NCBI GenBank assembly: GCA_034430175.1
Contig: DAOUFI010000007.1
Span: 111,912-175,911 of the forward strand
Direction of reading: 5' to 3'
DNA length: 64,000 nt
DNA from: UBA6107 sp034430175
GTDB lineage: Bacteria > Chloroflexota > Anaerolineae > Anaerolineales > Anaerolineaceae
The notes under the pieces are model-generated. The model made no database searches. It saw only the letters and a list, made by a program, of their open reading frames with translations, and was not told where the DNA came from. The position numbers and the translations under genes are program-made. Every line of letters starts with the position of its first letter. The stretch's first letter is position 1. Below are positions 42,953 through 52,079 of the stretch, one piece after another.

Positions 42953-45900
42953 GTGGCTTCTGACAGATTGGTCATTTCTCTTCTGGGTCCGCCAGAGATT
43001 AAGGTGGGAAACAAGGTGCTGCGCATCCGCCGGAGGATGTTACGCTATATTATTTTCTATTTAGCCTGTCAGAAAACACCGGCCAGCCGGGAATCGTTAT
43101 GTGAATTATTTTGGCCGGAAGAAGAGGAATCAAAAAGCCGAAAAAATTTAAGGGAGGTCATTAGCAAGATTAGACATGATCTACCCGTGGATGATTTGAT
43201 CCTTACAGAAAAGGAGTATGTTGCTTTCAATCCAGAAAAAGTTGAGGTCGACGTTCTGGCGTTTGAAGAAACAATCACGTTATTGCGAAAGAACCTGGAT
43301 CAGGTCTCCATCGGAAAGTTGACAGATTCGGTTTACCTGACAATTCAAGAGTCGTTGAATCTTTGGCGAAATGATCAATTTCTTGGCGGCGTTTCCACAT
43401 CGGGTCCAGAACCATTCCAGCTCTGGGTATTAAACACTGGTGAAAACCTCCATTACTGGCGGCAGATGATGATCGAATGGCTGGCAGACCGCTGTATTGT
43501 AATTGGCGATCTTTCCCAAGCGATCCAATGGTTATCGCTGGCAAGAGTGGGTGACCCTGGCAATACTGAGATCGATTCATTGTTGTTGACTTGTTTACGC
43601 GATCTCGGGCTTTGGTCTCGCGCAATAAGATTTTGCGAAGTACTTGAAAAAGAATACAACGGCGGTGAAAAGGAAATGCCTTCGTCATTGTCTGATTTGA
43701 TCTCTCATGTCAGGTTGGACGCGAATAGCAATTACACCCCTCGACCTTTGACAACCATTTCAGAAAAATTGGAAAAGAGAGTGTTCGTCGGGCGAAAAAA
43801 TGAGTTAGCTATGCTAAATAGCCTATTATTCCGAGGCGGCATCCTTTTATTAAAAGGTGAAGCTGGTTCTGGAAAAAGCAAACTACTGAGAGAATTCTAT
43901 GAGCATCTTGATTTACTTCCCTTTTTCCTTTTCTATGAATCAAAACCCGGGGACGAATCGAAGCCATTTTTTGGGATCACCGAGGGAGTTCGGAAGTTAA
44001 TTCCGATGGAAGACTGGGAAAAAATCAACCTAACCAATAACAGGGTGTTAATGCCTTTCTTCCCAGAGATCGCCAAAGCTCAAGAAGGAAAGAATACATT
44101 CGCTGATACGAATTTTGACCAGCGTATGATCCTAGAAGCGTTTTCGGAACTTGTTGCAAAAGCCAACCGAAAAAAAAGAGGGCTCCTTATAATTGATAAT
44201 TGCCAGTGGTTGGATGAACAATCATTGGACACTATTGTTTATATGTACGACCACATGGCTCCTCAAAAAACCAGCGCTATTGTATTTTCGTTTCGCGATG
44301 ACATACCCGGCAACGAAATTGAAGAGCTTATCATCAAGAAACTCGGGAACCGCGCTTATGAGGACATGAGGATAAATCCATTTACGAAAGAAGATGTAGC
44401 AGAGATTTACTTTAAGGAATTTGCTAAAGAAGGTTCAGAGGATGTAATCGAGCGACTTCTTCAATTGAGCGGAGGGAACCCGCGATTTTTACAACTCTTG
44501 CTTAATGGGATTTTGCAGAAAACCCAGACAGAAAATGAGTGGGTCTTTAATCCTGGAGATTTAGTCAATTCTGAGTTGATCAAGGTTGTTAAAGAAGAGC
44601 TCGAGCCTATTAGTGATCAGGCGAGACTTATCCTGAAAAGTCTTGCGATTTTTGGGGAACCTTTTTCTCCGATAATCATTGAGAAAATGACAGGATTATC
44701 CGAACAGATTTTAATCGACGCGTTAAATTCTCTGGTTGATTATCGATTTATCACCTGGAAAAAATGCGACGATGGTGTAAGCAGATACGTGTTTACGCGT
44801 GAGATTTTTGCTGAATATTTTCTTGCTTCGATCAGCCCAGCCGAAAGGCGAAAATATCATCTACAAGCTGCTCGAGTGATCTTGGAGATTGAAGGAGATG
44901 GCGATGAGCAAACCGCGATTCTTGCCGGACATTTTCAAGAAGCTGGCGAGCTTAAGAAAGCGGTGGATTATTGGATCTCGGCTGGGACTTTCGAAAAAAA
45001 CAAATTTAACAAGCCTGAAGCCTACAAGTTTTATCAAAATGCCCTGTTCCTGATAAAACGATTGGGGAGTGAAGCCCGTTCTGAGCAAATTTACCGGCTG
45101 GTAAATGATTGGGGAGATCTGGCATTGCAGACCGACGATATTATGACCTTTGCCAACCTAAATTCAATGTGTTTGCGCGCGGGAGAGACTCGCAATAATC
45201 CACGCTTGATCGGTTTTGGAAAGAGCGGATTAGGCTGGGTAGCACACTCAAGAGGATACCTGGAACTTGCTGTAAATTTTTTAACTCAGGCGATCGATAT
45301 CCTCAAGACAATCGAAGACAAGATCAGCTTGATGGATGCTTATTTTCGTTTGGGAACGATCTATTTCACTCAACAAAACTATATTAAAACGATTCAATAT
45401 TATAACGAAGTAACAAAGATTTCCCTCAATATGCAGAGCAGTGACGCTATGTCATTTTATAAAAAAGCGTCTGCGTTTCTGGTTTTTGCTAACTGTATTA
45501 CTGGCAACTTAAAGAATGCAAAGTTTATCAGCGATCAGGGTTTTATTATTTCGCATACCCTTGGTGAGGAGAATTACTCCACTCAATTGAATGCCGCGAA
45601 CGCGATCTTAAACTATTATCTGGGAAATCTAGTAGCCGCAAGGGAAGGAATTGATGCGGTAATTCCCGAAGTGATCGCGAACAAACTTGATTGGTGGACA
45701 GCCACTCTCCTAATAACTTCTGGACAAACCGCTATGGAGCTTGGTGATCTGACGAAATGCTGGAATATCGGAAAGGCTATCGCCCAAATACAGGGCGCGA
45801 CGATTCAATCGCACTGGGGTGAGTATTATGAAAGATACCTCCGGGCTGAATTATTGCTCAATTTGGGAGACCTGGAGAGTGCCAAGAAGTATTACGAGAA

Positions 45901-46453
45901 AAATCTTGAAGAGCCTCCAGATAAATTCATCCGCTGGATTTCAAAGTTGGGTGTCGCCAAGGTGGAAATGCGGCTTGGAAAATTCAAGGCATCAAAACAA
46001 TTATTGGAAGCGATTATTCAAGACTCATCTGAAAATGGTTTCGAGTTGATCACTCATGGAGCAAAAGCCGAATTATTGCGATTGGCGATAATCCAGAATG
46101 ACCCCCAATCATTCGCCAGAGCATATAATCGCCATGGTTCGACCATAAAACATAGTGAATATAAGGGGATACGAATTCTCACGTACTTACTCGAAGGCCA
46201 GGGGTATTTGTTACAGGGAAAAACACGAGACGCGAAAAAATCGCTATCCCAAGCCTTGGACGCAGCAAAGGAAAATCAATACTATTGGTTGACACTTGGA
46301 GCACTTAGATCACTGATAGACGCGGGTATCGATCAAGAAGTGAATTACAAAGAAGCGAAACGAATGATTATGAAACTTGAATTCAATTGCGAAATCCCTG
46401 ATTTAAAAAATGGACTGGACCAACTTAAGGAATCATGGGTCACAGAGAAATAA
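42953..46453 (+). CDS. BTAD/NTPase/TPR transcriptional activator
   Basis: Giant regulator of 1166 residues. N-terminal OmpR-like winged helix (about 1-95, LLGPPEIKVGNKVLRIRRRM, ESLCELFWPEEEESKSRKNL), bacterial transcriptional activator domain (about 95-255), an AAA-type NTPase (Walker A KGEAGSGKSKLL at about 300, Walker B LLIIDNCQWLDE at about 410), and TPR-like helical repeats to the C-terminus. No LuxR domain. The start is GTG with AGGAG 4 bases upstream. The gene is visibly richer in A+T than its neighbours. Relatives (SARP/AfsR type) control secondary metabolism or signalling; no evident target lies nearby. Confidence 0.87.
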   Translation: MASDRLVISLLGPPEIKVGNKVLRIRRRMLRYIIFYLACQKTPASRESLCELFWPEEEESKSRKNLREVISKIRHDLPVDDLILTEKEYVAFNPEKVEVDVLAFEETITLLRKNLDQVSIGKLTDSVYLTIQESLNLWRNDQFLGGVSTSGPEPFQLWVLNTGENLHYWRQMMIEWLADRCIVIGDLSQAIQWLSLARVGDPGNTEIDSLLLTCLRDLGLWSRAIRFCEVLEKEYNGGEKEMPSSLSDLISHVRLDANSNYTPRPLTTISEKLEKRVFVGRKNELAMLNSLLFRGGILLLKGEAGSGKSKLLREFYEHLDLLPFFLFYESKPGDESKPFFGITEGVRKLIPMEDWEKINLTNNRVLMPFFPEIAKAQEGKNTFADTNFDQRMILEAFSELVAKANRKKRGLLIIDNCQWLDEQSLDTIVYMYDHMAPQKTSAIVFSFRDDIPGNEIEELIIKKLGNRAYEDMRINPFTKEDVAEIYFKEFAKEGSEDVIERLLQLSGGNPRFLQLLLNGILQKTQTENEWVFNPGDLVNSELIKVVKEELEPISDQARLILKSLAIFGEPFSPIIIEKMTGLSEQILIDALNSLVDYRFITWKKCDDGVSRYVFTREIFAEYFLASISPAERRKYHLQAARVILEIEGDGDEQTAILAGHFQEAGELKKAVDYWISAGTFEKNKFNKPEAYKFYQNALFLIKRLGSEARSEQIYRLVNDWGDLALQTDDIMTFANLNSMCLRAGETRNNPRLIGFGKSGLGWVAHSRGYLELAVNFLTQAIDILKTIEDKISLMDAYFRLGTIYFTQQNYIKTIQYYNEVTKISLNMQSSDAMSFYKKASAFLVFANCITGNLKNAKFISDQGFIISHTLGEENYSTQLNAANAILNYYLGNLVAAREGIDAVIPEVIANKLDWWTATLLITSGQTAMELGDLTKCWNIGKAIAQIQGATIQSHWGEYYERYLRAELLLNLGDLESAKKYYEKNLEEPPDKFIRWISKLGVAKVEMRLGKFKASKQLLEAIIQDSSENGFELITHGAKAELLRLAIIQNDPQSFARAYNRHGSTIKHSEYKGIRILTYLLEGQGYLLQGKTRDAKKSLSQALDAAKENQYYWLTLGALRSLIDAGIDQEVNYKEAKRMIMKLEFNCEIPDLKNGLDQLKESWVTEK

Positions 46454-46510
46454 TGTCAATAAAATGTCAATGATTTTGATGTATACATGGAGAAATTCAT
46501 GAACACAGGT

Positions 46511-46534
46511 GTTCAGGCACCAGGGAGCCTGAAC
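46511..46534 (+). other. Hairpin after the BTAD regulator
   Basis: GTTCAGGC-ACCAGGGA-GCCTGAAC, 8 perfect pairs, preceded by the self-complementary GAACACAGGTGTTC (46501-46514). No U tract on the plus strand; it may assist the terminator that follows. Confidence 0.55.
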
Positions 46535-46537
46535 AAA

Positions 46538-46578
46538 AAAGGTCGACAGCTTCGCGGGGAGTGATACTGTCGACCTTT
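46538..46578. terminator. Bidirectional intrinsic terminator
   Basis: AAAGGTCGACAG and CTGTCGACCTTT form a 12-base perfect stem around a 17-base loop. AAAAAA on the left gives a U tract for mutS2 on the minus strand, and TTTGTTT on the right a weaker one for the BTAD gene. Confidence 0.85.
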
Positions 46579-46594
46579 GTTTAACTCTCTTTTC

Positions 46595-48997
46595 CTAAAA
46601 ATGCACGATGGTTACCCCATCACCACCCTCATTTTGACCGCCATCTTCAAAACTGGACACATTTGAATTTCCACGCAGGGTATCACGAATCACCTGGCGC
46701 AGTCGGCCTGTGCCTTTGCCATGAATGATCCTGACGAATGGCATACCAACGACGATAGCGTTATCAAGGTAACGATCCAACATATCCAGCGCGTCTTCCG
46801 CCCGCTGACCGCGGAGATCGATCTCCATTGAAGGAGGCGCTTGAAACACTTCCTTATGTTGACTTCCCTCAGCAGGCTGGTTGCGGCGTTTCCTGGCTGA
46901 TGTCGTTTTAGTGTTGATTGGTTCAAGAGATGGTTTCACGGGACCCAGATCGGTCATTTTTACTCTCAAGCGCAGGTTTCCCGCCAGAACCTCTACATCT
47001 TCAAGACCAATTGCAGTCACGATCCCCTCAAGATCCATGGAGCGGACCCTGGCTTTTTTGCCCACTTCAGGAACAAAGTCGGAACCCTCATTTTTTAATA
47101 CAGAAGCTTTGGGCGGTTTCTTGATGGTCTGTTCCAACTGCTCGACGCGGTTCTGAATAGTTTTAAGTTCCTCCACCGGCTTTCTGGCTTTCAATAAACT
47201 GCGGCGAATTTCGTCTATCTCCTTACGAAGGAGGGTCAACTCATTTTCCGCGTCCAGACGGGAGTTTTCAATTGCTTTTTGGCGCTCCTCTTCAATGCAG
47301 CTCAATTTCTCCGAAAGTTCTTGCTTAAGGTTCATCGCGATCGACCGGTCGTGATCGGCGGCGGAACGAGCCTTGCGGGCCACCTCACGTTGGAAGTGTA
47401 TCTCCTTGAGCAGATCTTCAGTCTTCAAATCATTCGGGTCAAGCATGTTTCGAGCTGATTCCAGGATCTCTTCGGGAAGGTGAAGACGTTTGGCGATCGC
47501 CAATGCGTTAGAACGGCCGGGGATGCCGATGGTCAAATGATAAGTGGGACGTAATGATTTGATATCGAACTCCATGCTCGCGTTCACCGCCCCGGGAGTG
47601 GAGTAAGCCAATGCCTTGAGTTCGGGGTAGTGGGTGGCGATCATACAGGGCACACGTTTTTCAATCAGATACAACATAATTGCCCTGGCGATGGCTGAAC
47701 CTTCCTGTGGGTCAGTGCCAGCGCCCAGTTCGTCCAGGAGAACGAGGTTTTTGGAACGTGCGCCATTCAGGATGCGTACGATGTTGGAAATATGTCCTGA
47801 AAAAGTGGAGAGCGATTGCTCAATGGATTGTTCATCGCCGATATCAGCAAAGATGTCTTCAAAGAAGCTCAACTCAGATCCCGATTGGGCGGGGATATGC
47901 AATCCACTCTGAGCCATCACGACCATTAAGCCGACAGTCTTGAGAGAAACTGTTTTTCCGCCAGTGTTGGGACCAGTGATGATGACCGCAAAGGTTTCGG
48001 GGTCGAGGTTAATATCGATGGGGACAACGGCTGTCTGGTCCAGCAGAGGATGGCGCGCCTTGAGCAACTTGATCGTCGTGCCGGGATGATGCGATTTCGC
48101 AGGCGGGTGGATCGGTTTAAGGATCGGTTCACTGGCTTTTAGATCGATGCTATATTTGGCGCACATCAGCGCAAGATCGAACTCAGCCAGAGCATTGACG
48201 ATGGTCTTGATCTGCTCGGCTTCTTCACCAACCTTGGCTGATAACTCTGCCAATATCCGGCGTACTTCATCACGTTCCTCGAGTTGTAATTCGTGCCAGC
48301 GGTTGTTCAGTTCGACCACCGCCACCGGCTCAACGAAGAGGGTGGCTCCGGATGAAGATTGGTCGTGAACGATCGATTTTAGCTTGCTCTTGAACTCGGC
48401 GCGGATGGGAATGACATAACGTCCATTACGAAGAGTGATAATAGGGTCTTGCAGCATCGACTGGGTGGCGGGGTCGCCGATCATGCGTTCCAATTTGCTT
48501 TTCAGGCGGTCGTGTGAGACCTTCATCTCGGAACGAATCGATCCCAGTTTGGGTGAAGCTGAATCTAGCACTTCGGCATGTTCGGAGATGCAGCGTGAGA
48601 TCGCTTCGATGATCCCAGCAGGGGGTTGCAGGTGGCGGGTGATCTCCAACAATGTGGGAACTTTACCTTCCAATTTTTCCATGGAGCGGTAAAGCCGGCG
48701 TGATGATACAAGCGTGCCACTTACCGACAGCAATTCATGTTCGGTCAGCACGCCACCGCGCCAGGCCACGTCGGCCAGCGGTCGAATATCGTTCACGCCA
48801 CCTACGCTCACGTCGGCATTGATGCTGAGGAGCAGACAGGCTTCACTGGTTCGCTTTTGACGAGCCAGGGCTTCATCTATTGTTTTGGCGGGGGTCAATT
48901 GGTGCGCCAATTCAATTGAAGCGCTGAAAGCGGCGTAACTGGCCAATTTGTCAACGACTTTATGGAATTCAAGCATCCGGAGTGTTTTTTCGTCCAT
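46595..48997 (-). CDS. mutS2: Endonuclease MutS2
   Basis: MutS homologue of about 800 residues that suppresses recombination or rescues collided ribosomes, depending on species. Core and lever domains, then Walker A TGPNTGGKTVSL (about residue 342), LVLLDELGAGTDPQEG and IATHYPELKAL, a Lys/Glu-rich coiled coil, and a C-terminal Smr nuclease domain (about 725-800) with DLRGQRAEDAL and IIHGKGTGRL. The start is set at 48997 (MDEKTLRMLEF), where family similarity begins; the open frame continues to 49096 but overlaps the divergent gene. No ribosome binding site; TAAACT lies 7 bases upstream. Confidence 0.93.
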   Translation of the reverse strand: MDEKTLRMLEFHKVVDKLASYAAFSASIELAHQLTPAKTIDEALARQKRTSEACLLLSINADVSVGGVNDIRPLADVAWRGGVLTEHELLSVSGTLVSSRRLYRSMEKLEGKVPTLLEITRHLQPPAGIIEAISRCISEHAEVLDSASPKLGSIRSEMKVSHDRLKSKLERMIGDPATQSMLQDPIITLRNGRYVIPIRAEFKSKLKSIVHDQSSSGATLFVEPVAVVELNNRWHELQLEERDEVRRILAELSAKVGEEAEQIKTIVNALAEFDLALMCAKYSIDLKASEPILKPIHPPAKSHHPGTTIKLLKARHPLLDQTAVVPIDINLDPETFAVIITGPNTGGKTVSLKTVGLMVVMAQSGLHIPAQSGSELSFFEDIFADIGDEQSIEQSLSTFSGHISNIVRILNGARSKNLVLLDELGAGTDPQEGSAIARAIMLYLIEKRVPCMIATHYPELKALAYSTPGAVNASMEFDIKSLRPTYHLTIGIPGRSNALAIAKRLHLPEEILESARNMLDPNDLKTEDLLKEIHFQREVARKARSAADHDRSIAMNLKQELSEKLSCIEEERQKAIENSRLDAENELTLLRKEIDEIRRSLLKARKPVEELKTIQNRVEQLEQTIKKPPKASVLKNEGSDFVPEVGKKARVRSMDLEGIVTAIGLEDVEVLAGNLRLRVKMTDLGPVKPSLEPINTKTTSARKRRNQPAEGSQHKEVFQAPPSMEIDLRGQRAEDALDMLDRYLDNAIVVGMPFVRIIHGKGTGRLRQVIRDTLRGNSNVSSFEDGGQNEGGDGVTIVHF

Positions 48998-49080
48998 ATT
49001 GGCGAGTTTACCACAGGTTGCCAAAAGGTTATGTAAGGTTGGGGTCTGTATGTACGGGGATATAATATTCGTGAGGCGAT

Positions 49081-50139
49081 ATGAACACAATTTCATCCGT
49101 TCTCGACCAAATGACTGTAGAATCCAGCCTTTGCGAAGTCCTCGAAGATCATACTCTTCGCTGCCTGGCCTGCGCGCACCGCTGTTTGCTGCGCGAGGGC
49201 CGGCGTGGGATTTGCGGTGTAAGGTTCAATAGGGGCGGTAAATTGCACGTGCCATTCGGATACGTAGCGGGTGCCCAGGTGGATCCGATCGAGAAGAAAC
49301 CATTCGATCATTTTCTGCCGGGCAGTCAGGTGTTGACCTTTGGAATGCTGGGATGCAATTTTCACTGCTCTTTCTGCCAGAACTGGCACACTTCGCAAGC
49401 ATTGCGTGACCCGGCGGCAGCCGGATCGGTTGAGATGGTTGGTAAGATCACGGCGGGAGATTTGGTCAAGGCCGCGGTCAAAAATGGGGCGAAAGCAATC
49501 GCGTCGAGCTACAACGAGCCGCTTATAAGCGTTGAATGGGCAGTGGAAATTTTCAAATTGGCACACGAAGCGGGCCTAAGGACTGCCTGTGTTTCAAATG
49601 GCTACGCCAGTCCCGAGGTACTGTCATTTTTACAACCCTGGCTGGATGGCTACAAGATCGATCTTAAAAGCATGCAAGACAAGCGCTATCGCGAAATGGG
49701 TGGCGTGTTGGCGCACGTGCTGGAAACTATCCAACGCGCGCATGAGGTTGGATTATGGGTCGAAGTGGTCACGCTGGTAATTCCCGGATTTAACGATTCG
49801 AATGAGGAATTGTGGGAGATCAGCCGGTTCCTGCGTTCAGTTTCTGAAGACATTCCTTGGCACGTAACAGCCTATCACCCGGATTACAAGATGAACGACG
49901 CTCCCGCGACGCCGTCCAAAACACTGATGAGGGCCGCGGAGATTGGTCAGGAAGCCGGACTGCGTTACGTCTATGCGGGGAATCTGCCGGGTAGGGTGGG
50001 TTCACTGGAAAACACCTATTGTCCGAAGTGCAGCGAGTTGTTGGTCGACCGCAGGGGGTATTGGGTGGTTGAGAACCGAATAGATGAAGCGGGTAAGTGC
50101 CCAAAATGCGGCACTCCCATCCCCGGAATCTGGGATTAA
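49081..50139 (+). CDS. amrS: AmrS-type radical SAM protein
   Basis: Radical SAM protein of 352 residues of the AmmeMemoRadiSam group. The [4Fe-4S] motif is CNFHCSFC (Cys about 92, 96 and 99); an N-terminal CLACAHRCLLREGRRGICGVR cluster region and a C-terminal zinc-ribbon-like pair CPKC (about 320) and CPKC (about 341) are present. The AmmA and Memo partners that define the system are not adjacent. The product of the enzyme is not established. A GTGAGGCGAT site precedes the ATG, with TATAAT about 20 bases upstream. Confidence 0.85.
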   Translation: MNTISSVLDQMTVESSLCEVLEDHTLRCLACAHRCLLREGRRGICGVRFNRGGKLHVPFGYVAGAQVDPIEKKPFDHFLPGSQVLTFGMLGCNFHCSFCQNWHTSQALRDPAAAGSVEMVGKITAGDLVKAAVKNGAKAIASSYNEPLISVEWAVEIFKLAHEAGLRTACVSNGYASPEVLSFLQPWLDGYKIDLKSMQDKRYREMGGVLAHVLETIQRAHEVGLWVEVVTLVIPGFNDSNEELWEISRFLRSVSEDIPWHVTAYHPDYKMNDAPATPSKTLMRAAEIGQEAGLRYVYAGNLPGRVGSLENTYCPKCSELLVDRRGYWVVENRIDEAGKCPKCGTPIPGIWD

Positions 50140-50284
50140 ATTCTTATTTTTTCTTTTCCTTACCCATAAATGGAACAATTCATGGGTTTTTGGCGTTTTT
50201 AGAATATGGAAAACGCACACTTTTTTGACTCTCGGTGTTTTAGAAAATAGGTAAGTTTTGCAACGGCTATCAGTGAGGTGAAAT

Positions 50285-50374
50285 ATGGCACCAGGTATCT
50301 ATGTTGTGGTTGGTTTTTTTGCTGTGTTATTTTTCGTCATCAGTCTTCCTGGCTTTAGTTCAAAGGCCAAGTAG
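50285..50374 (+). CDS. Membrane micro-protein, 29 residues
   Basis: Reading frame with GAGGTGAAAT directly before its ATG. It encodes a single hydrophobic helix (about residues 4-24, with VVVGFFAVLFFVISLPG) and a basic tail SSKAK. A strong terminator follows 20 bases after the stop. The clean ribosome binding site, single-span topology and own terminator argue for a genuine small membrane protein. I recognise no family. Confidence 0.6.
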   Translation: MAPGIYVVVGFFAVLFFVISLPGFSSKAK

Positions 50375-50394
50375 GTTCTCTTTTCACATGAGAA

Positions 50395-50416
50395 ATGCCC
50401 CGACTTCCCGGGGCAT
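50395..50416 (+). terminator. Intrinsic terminator after the micro-protein
   Basis: ATGCCCCG-ACTTCC-CGGGGCAT followed by ATTTATTTTATTTT. It may also serve the convergent DinB-like gene. Confidence 0.85.
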
Positions 50417-50423
50417 ATTTATT

Positions 50424-51137
50424 TTATTTTGGGCGGGTAATTAATTGATGGATGTGCTGGCAGTGATCCAGGGCATGCCAGCAGGCACGACGGATGATCT
50501 TGCGGGGAGACCAGATCTCGCCAGCGACACCTCGGACAATTTCTTTACCGATGGTGCCGGGCATGGCCGAGTGCATGTTATCTAAAGTAGCCTGGACTCG
50601 CGTATTCATTTCTTCAGGAAGCGATGCGCTATCTCCATTCGCTAACCCCAGCCGGCTCAAGTACCACCACTCGGCGTTGGCTACATGCTCAACAATGCCG
50701 CGAATACTCCAACGCTGGTCGGGGTAGGTACGGTCAAGGACATCGTTACTGAGTCCCACGGTCATTTCAAGCAGGTCATTGTGTGCCCACTCCACCACTT
50801 GTAAACCACGGCGCATTTCTTCTGCGGTCAGGGGGAGCCAATCGTAGTGAAACCAGGCATTGATCTCCAGGTCACCTTTTTCGTCTGGCTGCAATCTATC
50901 ATCGACCTTATATGCTCGGAAGGTCTCCACCAGGCGGATATCGAAATCTCCCAGGTCGCTCAACCAGGAGTGATTGGTGTACCCTTCGAGCCACCCCTTA
51001 AAAGCAATGAGGGCTTGCGGGACTCGGATGAGTGCTTCCGCTTCTTCAGAACCATAGGCGAAACAACCAGGATAATCGAGCAACCAGGCAATAGATCTGC
51101 CTTCCATATTATTTTCGATGGCTACTTTGATTTGCAT
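50424..51137 (-). CDS. HicB-like plus DinB-like domain protein
   Basis: Protein of 237 residues. The N-terminal 60 residues (MQIKVAIENNMEGRSIAWLL and DYPGCFAYGSEEAEALIRVP) resemble a HicB-type antitoxin fold; the rest is a DinB-like four-helix bundle with candidate metal His residues in IVEHVANAEWWY (about residue 162) and WHALDHCQHIHQL (near the C-terminus). The metal-dependent transferase activity typical of DinB/YfiT proteins is possible but unproven. The start at 51137 is preferred because an upstream extension lacks similarity. A minus-strand TATAAT lies at 51156-51161. Confidence 0.72.
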   Translation of the reverse strand: MQIKVAIENNMEGRSIAWLLDYPGCFAYGSEEAEALIRVPQALIAFKGWLEGYTNHSWLSDLGDFDIRLVETFRAYKVDDRLQPDEKGDLEINAWFHYDWLPLTAEEMRRGLQVVEWAHNDLLEMTVGLSNDVLDRTYPDQRWSIRGIVEHVANAEWWYLSRLGLANGDSASLPEEMNTRVQATLDNMHSAMPGTIGKEIVRGVAGEIWSPRKIIRRACWHALDHCQHIHQLITRPK

Positions 51138-51277
51138 GATATACCTCAAGATGGGATTATAGCATGCCAAGCGTATGCAAAACGCATATTTCAACCTCTT
51201 GACAGGATTAGATGGAACTTGCTTTATAATTTCAACGTCTATGTAAAGAGTACAATCCAACAATTAAGAGGCGGATC

Positions 51278-52069
51278 ATGGCAAACGAGACGAAAACTTC
51301 ACAACCTGAAATCCAGAACAAACTACATTTCGAATGGCTGCTCCCTGTCATTTTTCAACCACGGAAAACCATAAAGCAGATCATTGAACAGGACCGACCG
51401 GTATGGCTTACCCCCATGCTTTTCCTGTCTGGAGTGGCAATCATCTCCAGCCTGATCGCATGGCCGATCAAACGTGACGCGATTATCAATGGATTTACCC
51501 TGCCGACGGATTTCCAGTATTATTCGACCGATCAACAAGCCCAGTTCTTAACCGCGCAGGCTTCGCAATCATCCATCCTGTTCACTTTTATATTTCCGGT
51601 GGTCGGTGCTCTGGTAGGGATCTGGTTAACGTGGTTCTTAATGAGCAGCATTCTCCACATGGCGCATTTTATTTCTGGAAGCTCGACGGACAAACACGGT
51701 TACTTTAATTTGGTTGCCTGGGCTATGAGTCCGTTAATCCTCCGGGAGATAATTCGAATTATTGCCATGCTGATCTCGCATTCAACGATCTCCGCTGCTG
51801 GCTTATCGGGGTTTGTCACTGCCACGGGGTCAGGAGGGGGATTCCTGGCCGGGATTCTGGCGCAGATTGATATTTTCTTTATATGGGAGATTATCCTGCT
51901 GCTCATCGGCGTTGTTCCTCTATCGGGACTATCCCGCGCGAAAAGCTGGGGAGCGACGGCTATAACCCTGGTGATTATGGTTCTGTTACTGGCAATACCG
52001 CATCTGGTTAGCAATATGATCAGTGGTATCAGTGGCTCATCCAGCAGTGCTTCAAGATCGATGGGGTAA
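51278..52069 (+). CDS. Yip1-family membrane protein
   Basis: Protein of 263 residues with about five membrane segments and a Yip1-domain profile: an N-terminal FQPRKTIKQIIEQDRP-type entry, FPVVGALVGIWLTWFLMS, and GYFNLVAWAMSPLILREI. The role of bacterial Yip1 proteins is unclear; in Chloroflexota they often accompany ABC exporters. The ATG follows AAGAGGCGG. First gene of a five-gene operon ending at 56414. A TTGACA at 51200-51205 with TTTATA 18 bases later is a candidate promoter. Confidence 0.75.
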   Translation: MANETKTSQPEIQNKLHFEWLLPVIFQPRKTIKQIIEQDRPVWLTPMLFLSGVAIISSLIAWPIKRDAIINGFTLPTDFQYYSTDQQAQFLTAQASQSSILFTFIFPVVGALVGIWLTWFLMSSILHMAHFISGSSTDKHGYFNLVAWAMSPLILREIIRIIAMLISHSTISAAGLSGFVTATGSGGGFLAGILAQIDIFFIWEIILLLIGVVPLSGLSRAKSWGATAITLVIMVLLLAIPHLVSNMISGISGSSSSASRSMG

Positions 52070-52079
52070 AAACAACGTC

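Noticed and set aside
46487..46564. 25-codon frame after the BTAD regulator (with GGAG before an inner ATG)
   Set aside because: It lies within two hairpins and a terminator stem, and the product shows no recognisable pattern. Kept out of the gene list.
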